Virus record (IMG/VR): IMGVR_UViG_3300011113_000058
Location: 1-31,942 of that record
Source: a virus
Direction: 5' to 3' (one strand)
Length of the DNA: 31,942 nucleotides
Shown: positions 1-7,179 of the stretch, piece by piece
How positions within the stretch are numbered: the first letter of the stretch is position 1
How the letters are laid out: every line of letters starts with the position of its first letter
The notes under the pieces: model-generated
What the model was told of the DNA's origin: nothing
Databases searched by the model: none
Seen by the model: only the letters and a program-made list of their open reading frames with translations
Made by a program: the position numbers and the translations under genes

Positions 1-3000
1 AGCAATAAAGTTATTGCATTAGGTTCACTCGCAGCATATGACTTGATTGGTGCTACAGGTAGTATTTTTATAGGCAGTGGTAGTAATCCTTTAAATAATA
101 ATAGTGGAATCAATGAAATAGTAATAGGAACGGATGCTGTAGGTCTAGGATCTAATACTGCTGTGTTGGGTGCTACTCTGCAACAATCTGCTACAATATA
201 CGGAAATCTGTTTCTTACAACCGGAGGTATATCCACAAGCGGTGGTGCAACATTCGGTGGAAACATTTCTGCTCCTAATGTTGTGTACAGTATTAATAAT
301 CAATCAGGTAATTTAACTATTGCTGGTCTTGGTGGAGATCTGGTTACAACTGTTAATGGTTTAAGCGGAAACATTAATATTTTTGGTGCAACCGGAATTA
401 GTGTGTCTGCTGGTGGCAGAGGCATAACTCTTAGAAATACAGGAGTTTGGAGTGTTAATGGTTCTACTGGAGATGTGACTATTTCTGCCAGCGGTTTATG
501 TGGTGCGACAACTAATGTGTTTACTGCTATACAATCTCTAGTAGCAGGATTTACAACAAGCACTGATATTCGTGTAAACGGTATCAGTATGGGTAGAGGT
601 GGTGGAAATCGAGATCAAAATCTTGCTATTGGCATAAATGCGTTAGTAGCAAATAGTAATGGTATTAATAATGTTGCGGTTGGTCGGTCTGCGTTACAAG
701 CAAATACCCTTGGTGGATCGAATGTTGGGATTGGTATAAATGCACTAACAAGCAATACTTTCGGTTCTAGTAATACTGCAGTCGGTCCGAGTGCACTAAC
801 AAGCAATACTTCCGGTTCTAGTAATACTGCAGTCGGTCCGGATGCACTATTAAACAACACCTCAGGTTCTAGTAATACTGTGCTTGGTAGTGCTGCACTA
901 GCATACAATCAAACTGGTTCTGATAATACTGCAGTTGGTGTTGATGCTGGAGCATATCGAGGCGCAGAACCGTCAACTTTAAACTCTGCAACCGGAGGCA
1001 TCTTTATTGGTAGATCCGCTCGTGGTTCTGCAAACGGGCAAATAAATGAAATTGTTATAGGCACAAACGCTTTAGGTCTGGGCTCTAACACTGCAGTTCT
1101 TGGAGCAACTTTACAACAAGCAGCCACAATTTACGGTCGTTTAGATGTTCCTACCGGAGGATTGTCTGCCGCCCAAGATGCTTTGATAAACGGAATTAGA
1201 TTTGGTCGTGGTAGCACCGTCAGTAACCGTAACATTTATATAGGCGGTATCACCGGATTTACAGCAGGATCTCAAAATGTTTCTATAGGTATTAACGCTC
1301 TAGGCAATCTTGTTGTAGGAGAAAGAAACATTGCTATCGGCGGTGACGCTGGTGCATATTGGTCTGAAGGAACTATACCAACCATAACAAGTGCAACAGG
1401 CAGCGTATTTATAGGTCACAATACCAGAAGTTTTGATAATGATTCATCTGTGAATGAAATTGTTATAGGCACTAACGCTAGAGGTTTAGGAGCCAATAAC
1501 GCAGTTATAGGTGCAACTTTACAGTCTGCAGCCACAATTTACGGTCAATTAAATATCCCAACAGGCGATCTGTATGTGCGTGGCGTATCGTTATCTTTAG
1601 GATTGGGTGGTAATTCTAGAAGCGGTAATGTAGCAATAGGTCAAAGCCCGTTGCCTAATAATACTACTGGACAACAAAATGTTGCTATTGGTACCAGTGC
1701 ATTAAATGCAAATCAAACAGGTCAAGACAATGTTGCTTTAGGAAATAATGCTTTATATGGTAATTTAAGAAGCCAAAATATAGCTATAGGATCATATGCC
1801 GGTGTATTATATGGTCCTCCTGGAGTAGAAACCCCAGCAACAAATGTGACTGGAGGTGTGTATCTAGGATACGACTCAAGACCCAGTGCCGACTCTGTAG
1901 CTAATGAAATTGTTATTGGACGAAACGCCGTAGGTCTTGGATCTAATTCCACAGTTATTGGTGCTACTCTACAACAAGCAGCAACTATATACGGTCGTCT
2001 AAATCTTCCTACAGGAGGATTGTCGGCTAATGGTGGAGCAACATTTACTGGTAATATTTACGCTCCTAATCTTGTTACTGCAGTTAACGGTTTAACCGGA
2101 GGTATAACTCTGTTTGGTGCTACAGGCATCAGCGTGACTGCTGGTGGTAAAGGCATTACCGTGTTTAATACCGGTGTTTGGAGTGTTAACGGACAAACCG
2201 GAAACGTTCAAATTACTGATATTGCTGGAGTTATAACCGCATTTAATGGTTTAACCGGAGGCATAACTCTGTTTGGTGCTACAGGCATCAGCGTGACTGC
2301 TGGTGGTAAAGGCGTAACAGTATTCAATACCGGTGTTTGGAGTGTTAACGGACAAACCGGAAACGTTCAAATTACTGGTCTGTCTGGAGATTCTGTAATA
2401 TCTCTAGAAGGTGTTACAGGAATTGTGGATCTGATAGGAACCACAGGAATAAACATTTCCGGATCTGCCAGCAACAAGACAATAACTATACAGAACACCG
2501 GTGTTTGGAGTATTCTAGGTCAAACAGGACCGGTTACTGATGTAACAAGTTTTGTGAACGGTTTAACTGGCGGAATAACTTTGTTTGGTGCTACAGGCAT
2601 CAGCGTAGCTGCTGGTGGTAAAGGTATCACTTTACTGAACACTGGAGTGTGGAGTTTCAACGGATTAACAGGCGCAGTTACAGGAGTCACTACTTCTGTT
2701 GCTAACATATTTACAGCACTACAAACATTCTCAGCAGGCATCAGCAGTTCTGGAATTACTGTAAACGGAAGCGTAGTAAGTTCTGGAATAACTGTGAACG
2801 GAAACGCTTTAGTCACAGGTACTTTAGAAGTAGATACCGGACTAATACTACCAAACGGTCAAAATATTACTGGTGTTGTCAGTTTGATGAACGGTTTAAC
2901 TGGTGGCATAACTTTGTTTGGTGGTACCGGAATGAATGTGCTGGTTGCAGGTAAAGGTATAACACTTGTTAACACTGGAGTTCTGTCTTTCAATGGCTCG

Positions 3001-4044
3001 ACCGGAAATATTCGTGGTGTAGGAACTTTAAATGGAATTTCTGGAGGAGTAACTCTGTTCGGTGGAACAGGAATAGCAATCACTGTAAGTAGTGCGGGAA
3101 TAACTATAGGAAGCACAGTAACAGCAGTTCAGGCTTCTGCAGTCAACACATTTACAGCATTACAAATATTCGGTTCAGGTATCTCTGCTTCAAACGGAAT
3201 AACTGTTAGTGGAAGATCTACATTTATCGATGGCATAAATGCCACCGCCGGTTCTACTGTAGGCAATATCAGAATTGTTGGTGCTAACATTTCTACAACA
3301 GGAACTACTGCAGGTATATTTACAAATTCTAATACAACTATACAAATAGGTGGGGCAGGATATACTTTAATACTAGGTTCCACACTAACCAATTCTCAAA
3401 CTAAAAACAGATCTTGGATAAATCGAAGCGAAAACAGTTATTTCACCGGAACTGGTGCCAGTATAATGTATCCTTACGGTTTATTTAAAGAAACTTTCTA
3501 TAAGTCCTTTACTTTACCGGCAGAACAGAGCGGCGGTCAAGGCACTACTTTGTTTAACTTGTTACGTTTAGACAAAAGAGCTTACAGTGCGGTAGATGCA
3601 ACCGTTAGAATTACAAGAGGAGCTGAAGGTGGAGCTCCGACAAGCCAACAAATAACTAAACTAAATTTTACAAATATTTCTGATGCAGACAGTCTTCCAG
3701 CAACTGGTATTGAAGATTACTATTTTAATTATCAAATAAATTCTGAGTTTGCTGTGGGGGTAAAATCTAGTTACCAAAATCAAAGTGCTTCTGGATACAC
3801 TTTTGCTTTAATAGGTGTCACTTGGGACACTGGTAGTGCCAACGATACGATTGTAACATTGGAAATTCCTATAGATAAAGCATATACCTCAGATTCTAAA
3901 TATATTGTTCACACAGAAATTACTGGAACAAGACCAGGATTTAACGATTCGGGTGGTGCTGGAGGTGTTAGAGGATCGCCAGGCGATTCTACTTGTTGTA
4001 TTCCCGGTTCTCCATGTTTTGATCTTTGTCTAGCACAAGGTTAA
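1..4044 (+). CDS. Giant repetitive fibre/adhesin-like virion protein with YadA-type head repeats (5' end outside window)
   Basis: The reading frame is open from base 1, so the gene starts upstream; the TTG at 43 is not a convincing start because the 14 codons before it continue the same Gly/Ser/Ala-rich pattern. At least 1347 residues are visible. Three repeat families are seen: 17-residue units of the form NTAVGxxALxxNTSGSS (619-957, 1627-1810); a module with NEIVIGTNAxGLGSN followed by ATIYG (four copies); and a roughly 53-residue module with FGATGISV and NTGVWSxNGxTG (six or seven copies). The first matches the beta-roll head repeat of trimeric autotransporter adhesins, which is also found in phage fibres. 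From about 3390 onward the protein is non-repetitive and ends in a short GSPGDS-like stretch with four cysteines. No S74-type chaperone domain was recognised. A distal tail fibre or head fibre used for host attachment is inferred from repeat type, size and location beside the neck genes. Confidence 0.8.
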   Translation, partial: SNKVIALGSLAAYDLIGATGSIFIGSGSNPLNNNSGINEIVIGTDAVGLGSNTAVLGATLQQSATIYGNLFLTTGGISTSGGATFGGNISAPNVVYSINNQSGNLTIAGLGGDLVTTVNGLSGNINIFGATGISVSAGGRGITLRNTGVWSVNGSTGDVTISASGLCGATTNVFTAIQSLVAGFTTSTDIRVNGISMGRGGGNRDQNLAIGINALVANSNGINNVAVGRSALQANTLGGSNVGIGINALTSNTFGSSNTAVGPSALTSNTSGSSNTAVGPDALLNNTSGSSNTVLGSAALAYNQTGSDNTAVGVDAGAYRGAEPSTLNSATGGIFIGRSARGSANGQINEIVIGTNALGLGSNTAVLGATLQQAATIYGRLDVPTGGLSAAQDALINGIRFGRGSTVSNRNIYIGGITGFTAGSQNVSIGINALGNLVVGERNIAIGGDAGAYWSEGTIPTITSATGSVFIGHNTRSFDNDSSVNEIVIGTNARGLGANNAVIGATLQSAATIYGQLNIPTGDLYVRGVSLSLGLGGNSRSGNVAIGQSPLPNNTTGQQNVAIGTSALNANQTGQDNVALGNNALYGNLRSQNIAIGSYAGVLYGPPGVETPATNVTGGVYLGYDSRPSADSVANEIVIGRNAVGLGSNSTVIGATLQQAATIYGRLNLPTGGLSANGGATFTGNIYAPNLVTAVNGLTGGITLFGATGISVTAGGKGITVFNTGVWSVNGQTGNVQITDIAGVITAFNGLTGGITLFGATGISVTAGGKGVTVFNTGVWSVNGQTGNVQITGLSGDSVISLEGVTGIVDLIGTTGINISGSASNKTITIQNTGVWSILGQTGPVTDVTSFVNGLTGGITLFGATGISVAAGGKGITLLNTGVWSFNGLTGAVTGVTTSVANIFTALQTFSAGISSSGITVNGSVVSSGITVNGNALVTGTLEVDTGLILPNGQNITGVVSLMNGLTGGITLFGGTGMNVLVAGKGITLVNTGVLSFNGSTGNIRGVGTLNGISGGVTLFGGTGIAITVSSAGITIGSTVTAVQASAVNTFTALQIFGSGISASNGITVSGRSTFIDGINATAGSTVGNIRIVGANISTTGTTAGIFTNSNTTIQIGGAGYTLILGSTLTNSQTKNRSWINRSENSYFTGTGASIMYPYGLFKETFYKSFTLPAEQSGGQGTTLFNLLRLDKRAYSAVDATVRITRGAEGGAPTSQQITKLNFTNISDADSLPATGIEDYYFNYQINSEFAVGVKSSYQNQSASGYTFALIGVTWDTGSANDTIVTLEIPIDKAYTSDSKYIVHTEITGTRPGFNDSGGAGGVRGSPGDSTCCIPGSPCFDLCLAQG
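115..2030 (+). repeat. Four-copy super-module (NEIVIG ... ATIYG) in the fibre gene
   Basis: Copies begin near 115, 1045, 1453 and 1903. Each reads NEIVIG, then an alanine/glycine-rich linker, then GATLQ and ATIYG, then a short L-x-x-x-T-G-G/D segment. Each is preceded by a strand like GGIFIG or GSVFIG. Copies 2-4 are also preceded by YadA-like repeats of differing number, so the gene consists of a repeating cassette with variable repeat counts. Confidence 0.8.
619..957 (+). repeat. Tandem 51-bp (17-residue) YadA-head-like repeats
   Basis: Six consecutive 17-residue units plus a partial seventh lie within the fibre gene. They begin NLAIGINAL, NVAVGRSAL, NVGIGINAL, NTAVGPSAL, NTAVGPDAL, NTVLGSAAL and NTAVGVDAG. 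The 51-bp period is visible in the DNA: the GCACTAACAAGCAATACTT stretch near 742 recurs 51 bp later and, diverged, 51 bp after that. The two central units are nearly identical, which suggests recent unit duplication. Confidence 0.85.
2083..2379 (+). repeat. Near-identical 159-bp tandem duplication in the fibre gene
   Basis: TTAACCGGA at 2092 recurs at 2251, an offset of 159 bp (53 codons). The following roughly 125 bases are almost identical, including the segments encoding FGATGISVTAGGKG and NTGVWSVNGQTGNVQIT. Diverged copies of the same module occur near 352-500, 2401-2530, 2551-2690, 2881-3020 and, partially, 3030-3115. The low divergence of this pair suggests a recent in-frame duplication. 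Confidence 0.85.
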
Positions 4045-4061
4045 TTTTTAATCATTTCTCT

Positions 4062-4069
4062 TATAAATA
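4062..4069 (+). promoter_or_regulatory. Late promoter (TATAAATA) for the Cys-rich gene
   Basis: An exact TATAAATA, the T4 gp55-dependent late promoter element, lies in the 41-bp gap after the fibre gene. It is followed by a strong Shine-Dalgarno sequence (AGAGGAG, 4071-4077) and ATG at 4086. A gp55 homologue is encoded at 19961-20548. Confidence 0.75.
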
Positions 4070-4085
4070 AAGAGGAGAATATATT

Positions 4086-4607
4086 ATGAGCTGTGGTTGT
4101 AATAAAAACAAATCAAATCCAGAATCTAACAACACACCAGAAGAAAGCAAAAAACAACTTAAAGATATTTTTACCAGCAAACTAGGAATGATAGCAAGCT
4201 TTGCTCAATCTGTGGCATCTCGTGGTCTTACAGACAAAAAAATAGAAGAACCAATAAAACAACTACGAGTTTTAAGTTGTTTTGGTAATTTAGAATACGA
4301 AGGTGTAATTTCTCCTTGTGAACATTTAAAATCAAGCGAAACACCAGGAAAATTTTTCTGCGGAGGATGTGGTTGTGGAGACAAACCCAGAACCTGGCTG
4401 ATCGGAAACAGCGAAGAATACTCCAAATTGGATTATCCTTCTTTAAGATGCCCACTAAAAATGCCTGGATTTACCAATTACGAACAATCTACTGCCGAAG
4501 AACAACAAACACCAAATAACAGAAAATTCGCCATAGAAAACATAGATTATGCAGAATTACAAAAAATTAAAGTAACTACAAACGAAACTAAAGCACATTT
4601 AGAATAA
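4086..4607 (+). CDS. Cysteine-rich protein of unknown function, late-expressed
   Basis: This 173-residue protein is not recognised with confidence. It has eight cysteines: Cys3 and Cys5 at the N-terminus, then Cys65, Cys78, Cys92, Cys95, Cys97 and Cys122. The CxxCxC at 92-97 lies in a region that looks like a small zinc- or iron-sulfur-binding fold. A Lys/Asn-rich N-terminal tail and a polar C-terminal tail flank that core. The ATG follows an ideal AGAGGAG at the right spacing, and a TATAAATA lies just upstream, so the gene is probably expressed late with the virion genes. It sits alone between the fibre gene, whose C-terminus is also cysteine-rich, and gp13. Possible roles are a minor virion component, a metal-cluster protein or an assembly factor; none is proven by the sequence. 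Confidence 0.7.
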   Translation: MSCGCNKNKSNPESNNTPEESKKQLKDIFTSKLGMIASFAQSVASRGLTDKKIEEPIKQLRVLSCFGNLEYEGVISPCEHLKSSETPGKFFCGGCGCGDKPRTWLIGNSEEYSKLDYPSLRCPLKMPGFTNYEQSTAEEQQTPNNRKFAIENIDYAELQKIKVTTNETKAHLE

Positions 4608-4629
4608 TTGAAATATTAATAGCCATAAA

Positions 4630-4637
4630 TATAAATA
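4630..4637 (+). promoter_or_regulatory. Late promoter (TATAAATA) abutting gp13
   Basis: An exact TATAAATA, with an overlapping CATAAATA at 4624-4631. The box ends only 7 nt before the gp13 ATG (4645) and there is no Shine-Dalgarno sequence between them. T4 late transcripts start a few nucleotides after this box, so a leaderless or nearly leaderless mRNA is inferred. Confidence 0.7.
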
Positions 4638-4644
4638 GAAATTT

Positions 4645-5445
4645 ATGGCAACACCTAATTCCAGAGAAACCATCATACAATACGCTCTACGACAACTAGG
4701 CTCTCCTGTTGTGGATGTTAATGTGGATTGGCAACAATGCGAGGATCGTTTAGACGACGCTTTGCAATACTTTGTAGAACGTCATTTTGATGGTGTAGAA
4801 AAGGTATTTTTTAAATATCAAGTAACCGAGACAGACATTCAAAATGGTTATATTCCTACAGACGATATAACTTATCCTAATGGTGTAGATGGTCCTACAG
4901 GAAAGGATATTGTATCTGTTGTTCGCGTTATGCAATTTGGTCGTTTTACAAACATTAATATGTTTGATATACGTTATCAGTTAGCTTTAACAGATTATTT
5001 TGGTATTAATCGTAATCTTAGTGGTGTTCATTCTATGGGTCTTGCATCTTATGATGCAACTAAAAGATATATTAAACTTATAGAAGATTTATTTCAACCG
5101 GAAAAAGCAATAGTTTTTAGTAAAGTTACTAATAAATTATATTTAAACATGAATTGGGATGAAGAAGTGGAGCCGGGAGATTATCTAGTAATTCAAGCAT
5201 ATGCCGCACTAGATCCAGAAATTTACACCGAAATATTTAATGACAGATATTTAAAAAGATATGTAACTGCTCTTATTAAAAAACAATGGGGATCTAATAT
5301 GTCTAAATTTGATGGAGTGGCTCTTCCTGGAGGGGTAACTCTTAGAGGATCTCAGATATATGCAGAGGCAATAGCCGAAATAGCTGCTATAGAACAAGAC
5401 GTATTACGCAGTTATGAGCTACCTGTAGACTTTATGACAGGATAA
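4645..5445 (+). CDS. 13: Neck protein gp13 (head completion)
   Basis: The 266-residue protein resembles T4 gp13, which with gp14 forms the neck that closes the filled head and accepts the tail. The N-terminus (SRETIIQYALRQLGSPVVDVN, then a QCEDRLDDALQYF segment and HFDGVEK) is characteristic of the environmental T4-like gp13 family. It is shorter than T4 gp13 (309 residues), as in other non-enteric relatives. The ATG at 4645 has no Shine-Dalgarno sequence; a late promoter ends 7 nt upstream. It is followed 2 nt later by gp14, giving the canonical 13-14-15-16-17 order. Confidence 0.9.
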   Translation: MATPNSRETIIQYALRQLGSPVVDVNVDWQQCEDRLDDALQYFVERHFDGVEKVFFKYQVTETDIQNGYIPTDDITYPNGVDGPTGKDIVSVVRVMQFGRFTNINMFDIRYQLALTDYFGINRNLSGVHSMGLASYDATKRYIKLIEDLFQPEKAIVFSKVTNKLYLNMNWDEEVEPGDYLVIQAYAALDPEIYTEIFNDRYLKRYVTALIKKQWGSNMSKFDGVALPGGVTLRGSQIYAEAIAEIAAIEQDVLRSYELPVDFMTG

Positions 5446-5447
5446 AA

Positions 5448-6065
5448 ATGGCTACTAATCCATATTTTAAAGACTATTCTGGCGAACAAGATATTGTTGA
5501 AGATCTTACTGTAGAGATCATAAAAACAATGGGCCGTGACATGTTTTATATTCCCAGAGATATAGGAAATTTAGATCAAATATTTGGAGAAGGAAATCAA
5601 GTAAGTTTTACACACGGTGTTCCTTTAGAAATGTATATTGATACGGTTTCTGGTTTTCCTGGGCAAGGTGATATTTCTAGTAAATTTGGTATAGAAATTA
5701 AAGATAATATTTATCTAACTCTTTCTAAAAAAAGATTTATACAAGAAATTCAAGCTAGATTTCCTTTAATAACCAGACCTAGAGAAGGCGATCTGGTTTA
5801 TTTCCCATTAGCTAAAGCAATATTTGAAATAAATTTTGTAGAACACGAAAATCCATTTTATCAATTAGGAAAATTATACTCATATCAACTAACATGTGAA
5901 CTGTTCTCTTATGATCGTGAAGAATTTGATACAGGAAATACTGATATTGATGTCACTGAAGAAGAGCGAACAGGATTAACGGGAGAAAATCAAATATTTC
6001 AAAATGAGGATTTTGATGTGTTTGATTTTTCCGAAACAGATCCATTTTCTGAAGGAAACTACTAA
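5448..6065 (+). CDS. 14: Neck protein gp14
   Basis: The 205-residue protein has the typical gp14 opening (NPYFKDYSGEQDIVEDLTVE, then MGRDMFYIPRDIGNLDQIFGE). The family partners gp13 in the head-tail connector. The second half is acidic and ends in a Phe/Asp/Glu-rich tail. It begins 2 nt after the gp13 stop with AGGAT upstream of the ATG, and its stop overlaps the gp15 start (TAATG). T4 gp14 is 256 residues, so this is a compact version. Confidence 0.9.
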   Translation: MATNPYFKDYSGEQDIVEDLTVEIIKTMGRDMFYIPRDIGNLDQIFGEGNQVSFTHGVPLEMYIDTVSGFPGQGDISSKFGIEIKDNIYLTLSKKRFIQEIQARFPLITRPREGDLVYFPLAKAIFEINFVEHENPFYQLGKLYSYQLTCELFSYDREEFDTGNTDIDVTEEERTGLTGENQIFQNEDFDVFDFSETDPFSEGNY

Positions 6066-6724
6066 TGTTTAATTATTATAATAATCAAACTATACGAAAA
6101 TTAGTGGTAGGATTTGGGTCTTTATTTAATAGTATAAGCATAAAACAGACCAACAAAAGTGGAAGTGTTCGTACTAGTGTTATTCCATTAACATATGGCC
6201 CCAAAGAAAAATTCGTTAAACGTTTAACACAATTAAGCTCTATTAGTGATGCGACTCGTGTTCAATTTACTATACCCCAAATGGCCTTTGAAATGACTGG
6301 TATGGCATACGATCCAACTAGAGCATTTAATAAATTAAACATAAAAAGATGTGGAACAGGATTAACTGCATCTTATTCTTATGCAGAAACACCATATAAT
6401 TTTGCTTTTAGTTTATACGCTTACACCAGAAACATAGAAGAAAATTTACAAATTATGGAGCAAATTTTACCACAATTTACTCCTGAATTTATTGTAAGAA
6501 TTAATTTTAACGATTTAAATCAAAAAGTAGACGTTCCTATATTTTTAAATGCTACAGGATTAACAGAAGAATATGAAGGCGATTTTAGCACCAGAAGATT
6601 TGTGGTTAGTACTTATCAATTTATAGCAAAATCTTATGTATATGGAGAAATAAAAACAACTCCAACTATTTCTGGCATCACCTTAAGTGCTTCTGGTTTA
6701 TTTAGTGTTGGTATTACCGGATAA
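6065..6724 (+). CDS. 15: Tail terminator / sheath stabiliser gp15
   Basis: The 219-residue protein corresponds to T4 gp15, the hexameric ring that caps the finished tail and joins it to the neck. Family-typical stretches near the N-terminus are YNNQTIRKLVVGFGSLFNSI and VIPLTYGPKEKFVKRL, followed by an AETPYNFAFSLYAYTRNIEE region. It is translationally coupled to gp14 through a one-base TAATG overlap. T4 gp15 is 272 residues; the C-terminus here ends in a short Gly/Ser-rich strand. Confidence 0.9.
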   Translation: MFNYYNNQTIRKLVVGFGSLFNSISIKQTNKSGSVRTSVIPLTYGPKEKFVKRLTQLSSISDATRVQFTIPQMAFEMTGMAYDPTRAFNKLNIKRCGTGLTASYSYAETPYNFAFSLYAYTRNIEENLQIMEQILPQFTPEFIVRINFNDLNQKVDVPIFLNATGLTEEYEGDFSTRRFVVSTYQFIAKSYVYGEIKTTPTISGITLSASGLFSVGITG

Positions 6725-6727
6725 ATA
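6720..6727 (+). promoter_or_regulatory. Late-promoter-like GATAAATA before gp16
   Basis: GATAAATA overlaps the gp15 stop codon and ends 5 nt before the gp16 ATG (6733). No Shine-Dalgarno sequence is present. The same GATAAATA-N5-ATG arrangement occurs before the tube-fold gene at 16766. It is one mismatch from the late consensus, so it is weaker evidence than the exact boxes. Confidence 0.5.
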
Positions 6728-6732
6728 GTTGT

Positions 6733-7179
6733 ATGGAATCTTCTGATATTATATCAAAAAATCTTGGTATCGATTTTACTCCAGATCAAGAACAACAAAT
6801 AGTTAAAAAAACACAGTTATCTGGAATAAGTTTAGATGCAGATTTTGATTATGTGCGTGGTAATATAAAAAATTTAATATCTAACGGAACTGATGCTATA
6901 GATGAAATACTAAAAGTAGCAAAAGCAGGAGATTCGCCAAGAGCTTATGAGGTGGTTTCTCAACTATTAAAAACGGTAGCTGATATGAATAAAGATTTAA
7001 TTGATTTATATCAAAAAACTAAAATGGCAAAAAAAGAAGAAATAAAAGTCAATCATACTACAAACAATTCCATTTATGTTGGATCTACCAGTGATTTACA
7101 AGATTTAATAAACAAAGATCGTAGTCGATTGAAAGCTTTAGACAGTCAAAAATTTTTAGATAACAATAATGGGTTATAA
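6733..7179 (+). CDS. 16: Terminase small subunit gp16
   Basis: The 148-residue, mostly helical, charged protein matches T4 gp16 (164 residues) in position and pattern. A central helical segment (DEILKVAKAGDSPRAYEVV, then LLKTVADMNKDLIDLYQKT) is typical of the ring-forming small terminase that recognises concatemeric DNA and stimulates the gp17 motor. Its 3' end overlaps gp17 by 11 nt. The ATG lacks a Shine-Dalgarno sequence and lies 5 nt downstream of GATAAATA. Confidence 0.88.
   Translation: MESSDIISKNLGIDFTPDQEQQIVKKTQLSGISLDADFDYVRGNIKNLISNGTDAIDEILKVAKAGDSPRAYEVVSQLLKTVADMNKDLIDLYQKTKMAKKEEIKVNHTTNNSIYVGSTSDLQDLINKDRSRLKALDSQKFLDNNNGL

Noticed and set aside
619-957. Regular 51-bp repeats that could suggest a CRISPR-like array
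   Set aside because: There are no unique spacers between conserved direct repeats; the repeats are contiguous, in frame and encode YadA-type units.
300-3392. Several open frames on the minus strand opposite the fibre gene
   Set aside because: They are antisense shadows of a repetitive, Gly/Thr/Val-rich gene, with Pro/Val-rich low-complexity products, no Shine-Dalgarno sequence and no recognisable domains.
4058-4074. Small inverted repeat CTCTT/AAGAG around the TATAAATA before the Cys-rich gene, as a possible terminator
   Set aside because: Only 5 bp, AT-rich, and not followed by a T-run; the loop is the promoter box itself, so chance is more likely.
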